Positions 22,059-32,410 of a DNA stretch of 64,000 nucleotides are shown piece by piece. The stretch covers positions 498,457-562,456 of the forward strand of contig CAUYUJ010003669.1 in the NCBI GenBank assembly GCA_963575745.1. Direction: 5' to 3'. This DNA comes from Prorocentrum cordatum. Lineage: Eukaryota; Sar; Dinophyceae; Prorocentrales; Prorocentraceae. Under the pieces are notes generated by a model. That model did not search any database and was not told where the DNA came from. It saw only the letters and a list, made by a program, of their open reading frames with translations. Each line of letters starts with the position of its first letter. Position 1 is the stretch's first letter. A program made the translations under genes and the position numbers.

Positions 22059-22790
22059 TGTACCTGTCTACTTGTTCGCGTACGACTTGGCATCTACGGG
22101 TCGCATGGTGGATGGTCACAACAATATCGTCCAGCAAGACGGTTGCGTGACCCCCATATTGACATGCTTTCAGCTTCCCCACACTCTTCCCCTTATTTCC
22201 CTCATCAGCCTTTGATGCTGCGCTTTGATTGGCGCGGCCACTGGTCCCGGCATACTTCTTGAAGGTCTTCGAACACTTCATCCCCGCGCATGAGACTCTG
22301 ATGTGTTTCATGTTTCTGTAGAGCACACGCAACGTGGAATGTCGCCCTGAGAAAAAACGGATGGTTTCGCGACGTGCTCGAGCATCTAGCTGAGTTCAGG
22401 AGCCTTGGCCTCAAACAGTTTCATCGTGTCGCTCCAGATCTCGATGGGCGCGTAGTGGTTGGGCCTGGCGTCGGTGGAGATGCACTAGTTCTCGGCATAC
22501 CGATGGATGTTGCTCCATGTGGCGTACATGGCTTCGGTCTCGACCTTGTGGTAACAAGTCATGGCGTTGCCGAAGTCGGACCATTAATGAACTTTCCCTG
22601 GGTAATGGTCCTTGATCTATTGGCGCACTCAGCCTCCTCCCCTTTCTGGCATCGCTTCGCATGCTCACCCTTCGCCGCGTCACTAGCCGCCTCGGCGTCT
22701 TCTGCACTGGCCTTGCGTTTCTCTCCGGCGGCGTGTACATTGGCGTCGGGTTCCTAAGGATTTGCTGCCATTGCCTTCTCATCTTTCTAG
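22059..22790 (-). pseudogene. Coding remnant, unknown family (stops and shifts)
   Basis: From about 22745 the minus strand reads EPDANVHAAGEKRKASAEDA, a Lys/Glu/Ala-rich stretch, then ITQGKFINGPTSATP. After a one-base shift it continues MTCYHKVETEAMYATWSNIH, has one in-frame TAG, and ends PIEIWSDTMKLFEAKAPELS before a stop near 22390. Downstream, 22332-21985 reads MRVLYRNMKHIRVSCAGMKC. These look like genuine protein sequence with damage; family unknown. Confidence 0.35.
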
Positions 22791-23560
22791 GCGGCCCACA
22801 TAACCTCGTTCGATGTCTGGCGCGATCTGGTTCATCTTGCGCCCTGGGCCCCGAAGAACACGCGGGCGTTCCGCGGGGTCCGCGGGCCCAGCGAAACCAC
22901 TTTCCTCAATCCGCGGTTCTTGACTTGGCGCGCTTTATTCCCAATCATCTCATCAGAGGCGCCAAGTCGAAGCGCCGCAATGTAGAACGCCTCGCTCACG
23001 GTGGCTCCTGCAAGCACGTGGCCCCTGTTCATTATCCGCAGGGCTGAGCCGCCCCCCTGCCGACGAAAAGTTGCCGAGCGTTACTGCGAGAAGGCCGATG
23101 AACTCAGAACGCGACATCTCCCGGACACCTTGCTCGACGCTGCAGCGCGCGTGCTCCAGGTAAGTCGGGGCCTGGAAACGTTGATTGCCCTCGCGCCTCG
23201 CGATGAGATGCGCGCGCGCATCTGGGCCACGCCGCTCGCAAGTCTCGCATTCCTCCGGAATGTATTCTCGACGAGGCCAGTCGTGCAGAGCTTGGTCGCC
23301 CAGATGCGGCCGCCGACTCTGACTACTGGCCGCGAACGACGCGCCCCGCAGACAGCCTTGGCGCGCGCCGGCCACCCCCTCGCCCCTCCGCGACTCCGCC
23401 TTTCCAGAAGCATCTGAAACGGACCCCTGGTCGCTCGCGCCCGACAACCGGTTGCGCCCGAGAGTCAGCTCAGCAAATGTTGGAGGTGAAACGCGCGAGG
23501 CGTAGCGCTCGAGTTGTGAGCCAGAACAGGTCACGACGGCAATGCCATCGCTCGCGTGCA
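22791..23560 (-). pseudogene. Coding remnant, unknown family (frameshift at C6 run)
   Basis: The minus frame from about 23560 reads DGIAVVTCSGSQLERYASRV and later EEYIPEECETCERRG-like and REMSRSEFIGLLAVTLGNFS. At a C6 run (about 23051-23056 on plus) it shifts to IMNRGHVLAGATVSEAFYIA and ARQVKNRGLRKVVSLG. Part of the same decayed tract as 19.9-22.8 kb. No domain recognised. Confidence 0.35.
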
Positions 23561-23643
23561 GATATGTGCTTCCAGTGTGTAAGAGACAGCCAACTTGGCC
23601 CAATATAGCACGTATACCTATACGACCACCCTGCGGGTGATAA

Positions 23644-23646
<3 letters not shown>

Positions 23647-23674
<28 letters not shown>
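23647..23674 (+). repeat. Poly-G run of 28
   Basis: Unbroken G from 23647 to 23674, just after the left end of the composite element. Length in the assembly may be unreliable. Confidence 0.95.
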
Positions 23675-23676
<2 letters not shown>

Positions 23677-23754
23677 ATGGGCAACAGTGGTGATTGTTGT
23701 TCTAACGGAATCATACATACATACACATACACATACATACATACAGACATCTCT

Positions 23755-24130
23755 CGGTTTCACTTCGATAACACTAGCATTGTCACGATCCCACAATCGG
23801 TCCCGCATTCGGTCCCACTATCGATATCACGATCGAACTCACAATCGATGTCACAATCGATCTCGCATTCGGTCTCACTAGCGATCTCACTACCGACCTC
23901 GCAAACGATCTGACGATCGACCTCGCAATCGGTCTCACTGACGGTCTCACAATCGATCTCATTCGGTTTCACTATCGGTCTCACTATCGATCTCAATCGG
24001 TCGATCTCACAATCGACCTGACGATCGATCTCACACTCGGTCTCACTATCGATCGTACGATCGGTCTCTCGTTCGGTCTCACTATCGATCTCACGACCGG
24101 TCTCACAAACGATCTCACAATCGACGTCAT
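23755..24130 (+). repeat. 12-bp satellite (ATCTCACNATCG), first array
   Basis: Degenerate 12-base units such as ATCTCACAATCG and GTCTCACTATCG, frequent internal CGATCG. Twelve is a multiple of three, so the array is open as repeated ISL/DLT-like tetrapeptides, which is not evidence of coding. Confidence 0.9.
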
Positions 24131-24425
24131 CATCATCAGCATCAACCACATCATCATCAACGTCATCATCACCAACACCATCATCCTCACCATCGTCACC
24201 ATCATCACCATCATCACCATCATCGTCACCATCATCACCACCATCACCAGCATGACCAGCATCACCACCATCACCATCATCACAATCACCACCATCATCA
24301 CCATCATCATCATCGACATCATCCTCAACATCACCATCATCACCATCCTCACAATTATCATCATCATCATCATCACAATCATCATCACAGTCGCCATCAT
24401 CATCATCATTACCGTCATCATCGGG
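24131..24425 (+). repeat. CAT/CAC trinucleotide microsatellite, first array
   Basis: ATCATCACCATC-type triplets for almost 300 bases, open in several frames (poly-D on minus, poly-I/T on plus). Confidence 0.9.
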
Positions 24426-24900
24426 ACGCCGACGGGGCACCGGAGGGACACCGGATCTCACGATCGATCTCATTCGATCGATCCCACAATCGATCTGACG
24501 ATGAATATCACAAGCGGTCTTACAATTGATCTCACAGTCGATCTCTCATTCGATCTTACTATCGATCTCACTACCAATCTCACAATCGATTTCACAATCG
24601 ACGTCATCACCATCACCAACATCATCATCAACATCGTCATCAGCAACGCCATCATCATTACCACCATGATCATCACCATCATCACCATCATCACGACCAT
24701 CACCATCATCACCATCATCATCATTATCATAATCATCACCATCGTCACCATCATCTCCATCACCACCATCACCATCAGCATCACCGTCATCTTCATCATC
24801 ACCAACATCACCAAAACCATCATCATCGTCACCATCATCATCGTAATAATCATCCTCATCACCGTCGTCATTATCATCATCACCGTCATCACCGGGGCAC
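24426..24900 (+). repeat. Second round of the 12-bp satellite and CAT microsatellite
   Basis: After GGGACGCCGACGGGGCACCG the 12-bp units resume (24455-24612) and pass again into CAT/CAC triplets (24613-24885), then again into GGGGCACCGACAGGACGCCG. The order satellite, CAT, GGGGCACCG is thus present twice as a higher-order repeat of roughly 0.5-0.7 kb. Confidence 0.85.
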
Positions 24901-24929
24901 CGACAGGACGCCGACGGGACACTGGTGGG

Positions 24930-25066
24930 GCACCGCGGGCCACCGGTCGCCGGAAGGTAGCCATTTGGTCCGGCCGCGTCTAAGCCACAGCGGGACGCCG
25001 CACCGCGGGCCACGGGGCGCCGGAAGGGAGTCATTCGGTCCGGCCGCGCCTCAGCCACAGGAGACT
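24930..25066 (+). repeat. ~70-bp tandem duplication
   Basis: GCACCGCGGGCCAC, CGCCGGAAGG and GGTCCGGCCGCG recur in the same order in two adjacent copies with a few changes. Confidence 0.75.
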
Positions 25067-25189
25067 TTCCCCTCGTCCGCCCACGCAGCTTCGCCTCGCC
25101 CGCACGCACGGCACGCACGAGCACGAAATCGAAATCGGTTTCCCGGTAGGGGGGCTCTCCGTTCCACTTCGACCTCACCCCCCAACCTC

Positions 25190-25190
<1 letters not shown>

Positions 25191-25230
<40 letters not shown>
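25191..25230. repeat. (TA)n microsatellite
   Basis: About 18 TA units directly after the right end of the composite element. Confidence 0.95.
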
Positions 25231-25233
<3 letters not shown>

Positions 25234-25284
25234 TACACGGGAAAAACAACCAGTGGGTGATTTGAAAAATTAGCATCTGGGTCT

Positions 25285-25515
25285 TGAAACCGGTTGTGAG
25301 ACCGATAATGAGATCGATCGTGGAATCGATAGTTGACGATTGTAGCGTCGATCGCGAGACCGACAGTGAAATTGATTCAATGAGATTCGTAAGGAGATCG
25401 ATCGCGAGATCGTTCATGAGATCTCTAGTGAGATCGCGTGAGAGATCGGTTGTGCGATCGATGGTGAGATCGATAGAGAAGTGGGACATGAGATCGATGC
25501 TGAGACCGCTCGATA
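25285..25515 (-). repeat. 12-bp satellite in inverted orientation
   Basis: Units such as GAGATCGATCGTGA and CGATAGTGAGAT are the reverse complement of those at 23755-24612. The two arms face each other across the TA run. Confidence 0.8.
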
Positions 25516-26429
25516 ATATGATCCACCAGGAAGCCCCGAACCTGGGAATCTCGCCGCCCGCCGAAATCGGCCCGGGAAGCGGGAATCCCGGAAGCCGGAA
25601 CCAGGGGCCCGGGGCCCCGGCCTGCCATCATAATCGGCGTGAAACATTCGCCTTCTCTTTCAATGTCCGCTAGGGCCTCGTCAGTGCAAGCGCTGATTCG
25701 GGAATATGAGGGCTAAGCGTGTGTATATGCTTCTGTGTATATATATACACATACCCCAGGATGGGCCAACATGGGCTATAAATTTGTATTGGGCCATGAC
25801 GCAGCATGTTGGGCCACATGGGCCCTATCGAACCATTGCACAACATGTTGCAGCATATATGCTGATTATGCAGCACGTGTAACTGCACATACATATGACG
25901 CAGGATGACATCCAGTACAACCTCTGCAAAACAACCAAGAAAACCTCCAAGGCTGCCAAGGTCGCCTCCGAGACGGCCAAGATTGCCCGAGAGCCCAAGA
26001 CCCCGAGAGCCCAATACTCATGACCCCAATGTCCCAAGATTGCCCCACGGCCCAAGACCCCAATGGCCCGCGGGCGCAAATTGGACGGCGATGGCGACGC
26101 GGGCGCTGTCGGCGCCAGCAATCGAAGCGCCAATCGAAGCGCTTTGCCACCGCGCGCGCGATCATAAACGCGCCCGAAGGCTGCTCGGCCCGGGCGGGGC
26201 ACCGGCGCCGAGCAGCAGCAGCGCAGACGCAAAACTAGGCGCGACGCACGTAGATTCTTCAAAGCTGTGTTGGGCTCGCACTATCCATCTTGAATTTTGC
26301 TGTTGTGGCAGCCCCCCCATTCCCGGGAGAATCTCCGGGCTCGCGGCCAGCGCGTTCTGCGCGCGGGGCAGCGTGTCGGCGGATGGTCTAATCGCCCCTG
26401 CCACCGCAATGCCTCTTCGCCGCGGTCTC
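25516..26429. other. Unassigned, with short repeats
   Basis: 25780-25880 has several GGGCCAACATGGG/GCAGCATGTTG words. 25915-26060 is a weak CCAAGA-type block. The remainder is GC-rich with no clear protein. Confidence 0.35.
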
Positions 26430-27230
26430 AAATTTGCGCGAAATCACCGATTGGCCCCTGGCCCTGCCCATCTGCTGCCAAGCGCTTGTTGGCGCGGGCA
26501 TTGGGCCGGGCAGGTGGGGGGCGAACGGCCCCCAGGAATGGGCAGAATGGATAGCAGAGCAGCTTCGCGCCGCCAAGAAAGTTAACGCGCATGGCGTTCC
26601 CGACCTGGCGGTTCTGCGAGGCCTGGCCGCGGCGGTCGCGACGCGGGGCCACATCGCAAACGCGAGAAAACTGGCAACGCGCGCCATGGCGCGCGCCTCG
26701 TGGGCTGCAGCGACGGGGAAACCCATGAACGCCCACAGATCGGAAGGAGTCACCCACCCACCCCCAGGTTGGACCCCCTTGAAGGCGAACTGAATGCCGC
26801 AACTGCGGATTATGGTGCGCAGCCGACCGTCTGCACTCTGCGTCGTTCGTTTGCCAAGGTTCTGGTCATGGTCGAATGTCTCGTTGGGCCATCTCGCGAT
26901 GCACTTGCGAGCGCGACGCCTCTCCGCCAAGATGAGCAGGCCCGCGAACGTGCCGCAATCGCCGCAGGAAGAGCCAGCGCCGCCCAGGATCTTCTGACGC
27001 CGTTCCCGAGGAGGAGGCGAAAGGAGGGCGAAGGGGGCGATGAGGGCATCGAGGAGGTGGAGGATGAAGAGGAGGAATAGGTGGGGGCCAGGAGAGGCAA
27101 TTGTCCTGCACCAGCTCCCTCCTCCTGCCAACCCACGTGCGACCCAGGCGGAGATCGCGCTCGCCGGCGACAAAGTAGCGATCGAGCTTGAAATCGCAAG
27201 TGCGCCCGAGGACCGCGTCGAACGCATCTG
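26430..27230 (-). pseudogene. C5-methyltransferase C-terminal-like remnant (frameshifted)
   Basis: One minus frame reads CIARWPNETFDHDQNLGKRT, LRTIIRSCGIQFAFKGVQPG and SDLWAFMGFPVAAAHEARAM. Shifting one base near 26670 gives RRGQASQNRQVGNAMRVNFL. MGFP followed within about 50 residues by R-x-x-GNAM is the usual ending (motifs IX-X) of C5 cytosine methyltransferases and of the retroelement-borne versions in dinoflagellates. No motif I or GPPC region was found upstream, so this is at best a C-terminal fragment. Assignment rests on two short motifs. Confidence 0.35.
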
Positions 27231-28234
27231 GAAATCGAACGAGCGCTTGAACGACTCAACGGGTCGATGGCGCGGGTGGGGCTCAACATCTCCTTGGCCC
27301 CTGGCACCAACTCAGAGTCGCCGGGGACTGACCGGATCCGAGCTTTCTTCGCGAGGCCGCAGCATTGCCGCAAGCGGGAAGAGGCCCGCCCCAAGCACGA
27401 ACGGGCATGACGCCATGTAGAATACGACGCACATGACCTGAAACAGCTCCTCGATCTCATCCTTGCCAAACTGCTCGACGTTCTCGTGCAGCACTGGATG
27501 GGGTGGCTAAAGCCCGGGCTAACGCTACCCAGACATAGAATGTCTTGGCGCTCTTGCCAGCGAATCCCATATGCTGGGCCGTCGGGCCGCGCTATGCACC
27601 TGCCGCCATCTGTGTTACAACCGGCAGTTTGAATGTCGCGCGTCTTCTTGCACTTGTAGCACCGCGCCTTCAGCGCTGGCTTGCTGGGCGGCATGGCCTT
27701 GCGCGGCCGATCGTTGCTCCATGGGCGGCCGCCAAGCGCGGCTCGGTGCTTGTCTTCGGCGGTGCCCATGATGTCACCGACACAATGCGTCGGTGAAACT
27801 GGAAGCTCTGTGGGCTTCACGTGGCACCGATAGTTGCAGTCGAATGCCCACGCAGGCGAGACGCCAATGACTGGGCGAACGGCTCGACCGGCTGACGCGC
27901 GACGGACGTCGGCCCGATTGTCGGACGCCTCAAAAGCGGACAGGTAACCGAGGAAATCGCCGGCAATTTGAATGATGATGTGGTCTGCGATTTCAGGCGC
28001 GCCCACTTCACTGAACGCTGCGCTGGCAGCAACCGAGCGGGGCTGGATTGCCGACGAAACATCTGCGGGCATCAACGTGGCATTGTCAAAGAATTTGTCG
28101 AGGGCTGGCCGGCGCCAGCTCATTGCGTCGCACACGGAGGTGCGCGATCCCTTCAGCGCAACACGGTCAGTCGTGCGCGGGATCCGTGGCCACCGAGCGC
28201 GATGGCCACGCGGTGCGGTTACTGGTCTTGGCAA
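27231..28234 (-). pseudogene. Coding remnant with Cys cluster, unknown family
   Basis: From ATG 28234 the minus frame reads EIADHIIIQIAGDFLGYLSA and, near 27690-27600, ALKARCYKCKKTRDIQTAGC with later Cys, a possible zinc site. After about 27490 another frame reads better: VEQFGKDEIEELFQVMCVVF then YMASCPFVLGAGLFPLAAM, a likely membrane helix. A third near 27220-27090 reads FPDAFDAVLGRTCDFKLDRY. So two or more shifts or introns are needed. I do not recognise it; it may or may not belong with the methyltransferase-like end below it. Confidence 0.3.
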
Positions 28235-28407
28235 CGTCTGCGATCAACGAAAACAAGGCAACCGGGCGATCGTGCCCGGCCAGACCCAAAACTGGAAATC
28301 GTAAACAATTCGTCTTATTCCAATAAGACGGAACGGCGGTTGGTTTCAAGAAGCCCTCTGCCCAACACCTCGACTTGGGGAGATGCCCTCGCATGGGCGT
28401 CACGCGG

Positions 28408-28425
28408 GGAGGGGGGGGGGGGGGG
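28408..28425 (+). repeat. Poly-G run
   Basis: A G run broken by one A, followed by GCGGCCCGCGTGGAGGTCGC, which recurs in variants (GCGTGGAGG) to about 28560. Confidence 0.8.
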
Positions 28426-28562
28426 GCGGCCCGCGTGGAGGTCGCATTGGAGAGGGCCGCCGCGTGGAGGCCACGCGGGAGCGGGCCCCCACAGGAAGCC
28501 CTCGCGGGTGGGGTGTATAATGGGAGGGCGCGTGGAGGTCGCGCGGGGATGGGCCACCGCGT

Positions 28563-28832
<270 letters not shown>

Positions 28833-28851
28833 CCACGCGTGGCGGATCCCA

Positions 28852-29012
28852 TGGAATCCTAAGGATTCCTAAGGAGTCCTAAGGCATCCTTAGGCTTCAT
28901 TGGGAATCCATAGGAATCCTGAGGATGCTTAGTGGTGCCTACGGATTCCTGACGATGCCTACGGATTCCTAAGGATTCCTTGGGGATCCTACGGGTTCCT
29001 ATGGATTCCTAC
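28852..29012 (+). repeat. GGATTCCTA repeat, left bracket
   Basis: Degenerate units of 9-11 bases (AAGGATTCCT, ACGGATTCCT). The same words recur at 30132-30172, beyond the two arrays in between. Confidence 0.8.
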
Positions 29013-29955
29013 GGATGCCTCAGCCTGCTTCAGTTTCAGCCTCAGCCTCAGCCTGTCTCGGCTCGCCTCAGCCTAAGCCTCAGCCTGCCTCGGCCTCAGC
29101 CTGCCAAAGCCGCAGCCTCAGCCTGCCTCGGCCTCAGCCTGCGTCAGCCTCAGCCTCAGCCTGCCTCAGCCTCAGGCTGCCTCAGCCTCAGCCTCAGCCT
29201 GCCTCGGCCTCGGCCTCAGCCTCAGCCTGCCTGCCTCGGCCTCAGCCTGCCTCGGTCTCAACCTGCCTCAGCCCCCCCCCCCCCCCCCCCATCAGCCTCA
29301 CCTTGTCTCAGCTTCGGCCTGCCTCGGCCTCATCCTCAACCTCGGCCCCAGTCTCAGCCTCAGCCTGCCTCGGCCTCAGCCTGCCTCAGCCTCAGCCTCA
29401 GCCTGTCTCAGCCTCAGCCTGCCTCAGCATCGGCCTCAGCCTCAGCCTGCCTCGGCCTCAGCCTCAGCCTGCCTCGGCCTCAGCCCCAGCCTGCCTCAGC
29501 CTCAGCCTGCCTCAGCCTCAGCCTACATCAGCCTCAGCCTCAGCCTGCCTCAGCCGCAGCTTGCCTCAGCCTCAACCACAGCCTCAGCCTCAGCCTCAGC
29601 CTGCCTCAGCTTCACCCTCAGCCTGCCTCGGCTTGCCTCAGCCTCAGCCTGCCTCGGCCTCAGCCTCAGGCTGCCTCAGCCTCAGCGTCAGCCCCTCAGC
29701 CTCAGCCTGCATCAGCCTCAGCCTCAGCCTCAGCCTCAGTCTCAGGCTGCCTCAGCCTCAGCCTGCCTCAGCCTCAGCCTGCCTCAGCCTCAGCCTCAGC
29801 CTGCCTCGGCCTCAGCCTGCGTCAGCCTCAGCCTCAGCCTGCCTCAACCTTAGCCTGCTTCAGCCTCAGCCTCAGCCTCAGCCTGCCTCGGCGTGCCTCA
29901 GTCTCAGCCTCAGCCTGCCTCGGCCTCAGTCTGCCTCGGCCTCAGCCTGCCTTGG
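29013..29955 (+). repeat. CCTCAG hexanucleotide array, ~940 bp
   Basis: CCTCAG and CCTGCC hexamers with CCTCGG variants, and a poly-C insert at 29273-29290. All three plus frames stay open as repeated (S/Q/P/A)-rich peptides because six is a multiple of three. Confidence 0.95.
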
Positions 29956-30133
29956 CTCGGGCATTCAAGCTATGGCACAGGACTTGTGTTTTCTGGGAAC
30001 ACGAAGATCACGAAGTGGCCTACACTTGGCTCCGGGCATTCAAAATGTGGCCTCGGAGTGGTGTTGTGGGACCACGAAAAACACGAAGTGGCCTACAGCT
30101 GGCTCCGGGCATTCAAAATGTGGCCTGGGAATG
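29956..30133 (+). repeat. ~74-bp tandem repeat, 2.3 copies
   Basis: GCATTCAA starts at 29961, 30036 and 30109 (75 and 73 bases apart). Each unit has CACGAAGTGGCCTACA and GGCTCCGGGCATTCAA. Confidence 0.85.
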
Positions 30134-31182
30134 GATTCCTAAGGATTCCTAAGACTTCCTAAGGATCCTGGGGCTGAAGAATCCGTTTGGTTCCTTGTCC
30201 GGATCCCGCCCAGACCCCCTGGGGCGTCAAGATGCTCTCTTTTGAAACCACTAGAAACCTATCAGCAAAAGCTGTTAAGTAAAAATCGTTGATTTTCACA
30301 CCTGCGTGCGACGATTATTGCGTACAGGAGCCCAGCCTTTTCTCTGATCGATTGTCTCCCGAACCGACCCCGTCAAGGCCCAGAAAAAAAAGGAGAATCC
30401 CAACGAGGCCCCAACCGCCCGCTTCCCCGTCGAGGGCGAATTCACCCCTTCGGCGCGTTTCGCGAGGGATTGGTGCGCCCACAAGGACCCCAGATGGCTC
30501 CAGGAGGACCTCCATGATGGCTCACGAAGCACAACATGGCTCAGGATACCTACCGACATGCATGCGAAAGACTCCAAGATCGCATGAAGACGGGCGGTTG
30601 ACACCTCAAGATGGCTCCAAGATGACCCCAGTGCAATGAGGCCCCCTCACCACCCACCGACGGAGCGCACCAACGATACATCCATTGTCTTGGGGTCGGC
30701 GGCAGAGGCGGCAGCCTTTAAATAATACCAAGTTCCCGTTTCGGAGCCGCTGCAAACCACCGCAACGCTGACAAACAACATCGCCCCAACACGTTGTGAA
30801 TATCATTCCCCAAAATAGGTTTCCTTAGTTTAGGGGTCTTCTGAAGGCTCCTTCTCGTGAGGAGACAACCTCCGCGGGGACACCGCCTCTATTTTCTGAA
30901 ATCCCCAGAGGCCCATTCGGGCCGAAGAAACCCTGCCCTTCTGCACGTTATCACCACACGGCGGCACAACGAGCGTACGAAACTCGATCGGCTTCAGGTG
31001 CTCATTGGTGCGAGGCTCGGGCGGCCCACTCGTACCTTCAGAGTGGCCCCTCTGATCGAAACGAAGACGGCGCGTCCTGCTGGGGTGGCGCATAGTCTGT
31101 GCCCGGCGTAGACAGCACGCTTGCGCGAGGTGCAAAGAAGCCCCACGTGTCTGCACGTTTTCCCCCGGGGCCGTAGGCGGCC
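30134..31182. other. GGATTCCTA right bracket, then unassigned
   Basis: 30134-30172 repeats GGATTCCTAAGGATTCCTAA. 30360-30640 is a weak CCAAGA-type block. The rest holds no recognised gene. Confidence 0.4.
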
Positions 31183-31320
31183 CGAGGAGGAGGAGGAGGA
31201 GGTGGAGGAGGGGGAGGGAGAGGAGGAGATGGAGGAGGGGGAGGGAGAGAAGGAGATGGAGGAGGAGGAGGAGGAGGCGGAGGACGGGTCGCCTAAGCCC
31301 TTCGGAGAAACCCTCCAGAA
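31183..31320 (+). repeat. GGA tract with conserved flank
   Basis: GGAGGAGG units to 31275, then GACGGGTCGCCTAAGCCCTT and CGGAGAAACCCTCCAGAAG. This flank matches the one after the AGG run at 18284. Confidence 0.85.
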
Positions 31321-31759
31321 GTCCCACGTGTCCTGCATCTCCATCATGAGCGTCTCGAAGCCCTCGAAGGCAATACCCTCCGACCCTGAGTCCGTGGCCG
31401 CGCTGACGGCGCTGCTGAAAACTGCGGGGCGGCGCGGAGCACTGCTCGAACATAGACGACGTGGCGTAAATACCCTTTGTTCCGGGGAGAGCGCGGTCGA
31501 CACATTGCATTGAACGGGAGTTCGACTGCAACGACGACGGAACGAAAGGGCGATTGCAGAACGAGTAGTGCAACGACGAAAACGCCGTCCATGAATCTGA
31601 CGCACGCGAAGCCAAGCGCCCCGTGTGAATCCAGCGCCGTGCGGCGAGGCTCTTGAGCTCCAAATCTTGAACACCGCGCGTGCTCTCTAAGTCCTACTTT
31701 ACGGAATCCCTGGGCGCTTCTTGGCGCTCTCGGGGCTTGGGCCGTGGCTTTCCCCAAAA
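31321..31759. other. Unassigned
   Basis: Mixed sequence with open frames on minus; nothing recognised. Confidence 0.3.
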
Positions 31760-32410
31760 ATCTGGGAAGCATCTAAAACGGCCACAGAGGGTTCCAAGAG
31801 GGCTCCAAGATGGCACAAGAGGGCTCCAGGACGACCAGAACTCCAAGACGGCCGACGATGGTCTCACGACAGCCCAACAGGCTGCCAATACTCTCCAAGA
31901 GGGCTTGAATTGGACTCCCAAGAGGATCCCCAGACGCGAGAAACACTCGGTTCGCACAGGTGTTCGACAGATGTTCGTGTACTTGCCTGTTCGTGACTCA
32001 GAACGCCCAAGACGGCCCAAGCAGATCCCGATACTGTCCCAGGATGGCCCAAAATGGTCCCAATAGGGCCCAAAGATGGCCCCAAGAGGGCTCCAATACA
32101 GCCCCGGACGTCCTCAAGACGGCCCCAGAAGCCGCCAAGGGTCCCCCACGACGCCCCAGGAAGACTCCAACAGATCTTCTAGGAATGCCTCTAGAAACTC
32201 TCCTGCATTCCTGTCGCAGAACCGTCCAAGACCGCCCGGAAGGCCCCCAAGATCACCTCGAGAGGGCCGAAACTGTCCCCAAGAATGCCCCGGGACGGCC
32301 CGATAGGTCTCAATACAGCCTCCGGAGCCGCCAGACGGCCCAAGAGCGCTCTCAGATGGCCCCAAAGAGCGCACATATTACCCGAGAGAGCTCTATGAAG
32401 CCCCTAAGAC
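31760..32410 (+). repeat. CCAAGANGGCC-type block with embedded linker
   Basis: CCAAGA units surround a ~65-bp non-repetitive linker (31949-32015) with ATGTTCGTGTACTTGCCTGT and CAGAACGCCCAAGACGG. The same linker, diverged, is at 35439-35505. Confidence 0.75.

Larger units (their letters stand above)
23614..25190. mobile_element. Composite element with satellite core, copy 1
   Basis: The left end is ATACCTATACGACCACCCTG then CGGGTGATAA; CACCC-TGC-GGGTG in it can form a hairpin. The right end is a ~120-bp segment containing GCAGCTTCGCCTCGCC, CGCACGCACG and CCCCCCAACCTCC, ending at 25190. Between lie a G28 run, a CATA microsatellite, two rounds of a 12-bp satellite plus a CAT microsatellite, and GGGGCACCG words. 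The same ends in the same order bound 39094-39868, where the core is shorter. No coding capacity. Confidence 0.7.

Noticed and set aside
23565-23595. GTGTGTAAGAGACAG, one base from the Tn5 mosaic end used in library preparation
   Set aside because: The adapter sequence that would precede it is absent; most likely chance, though read-level checking would settle it.
24131-24900. Asp-rich or Met/Val-rich minus-strand proteins
   Set aside because: Direct translations of CAT/CAC microsatellites.
23614-25190. Helitron
   Set aside because: A hairpin is present near one end, but no TC start, CTRR end or Rep/helicase remains were seen.
28980-30162. 390-codon plus-strand ORFs with Ser/Leu/Gln/Pro repeats
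   Set aside because: Product of the CCTCAG hexamer array; all plus frames are open.
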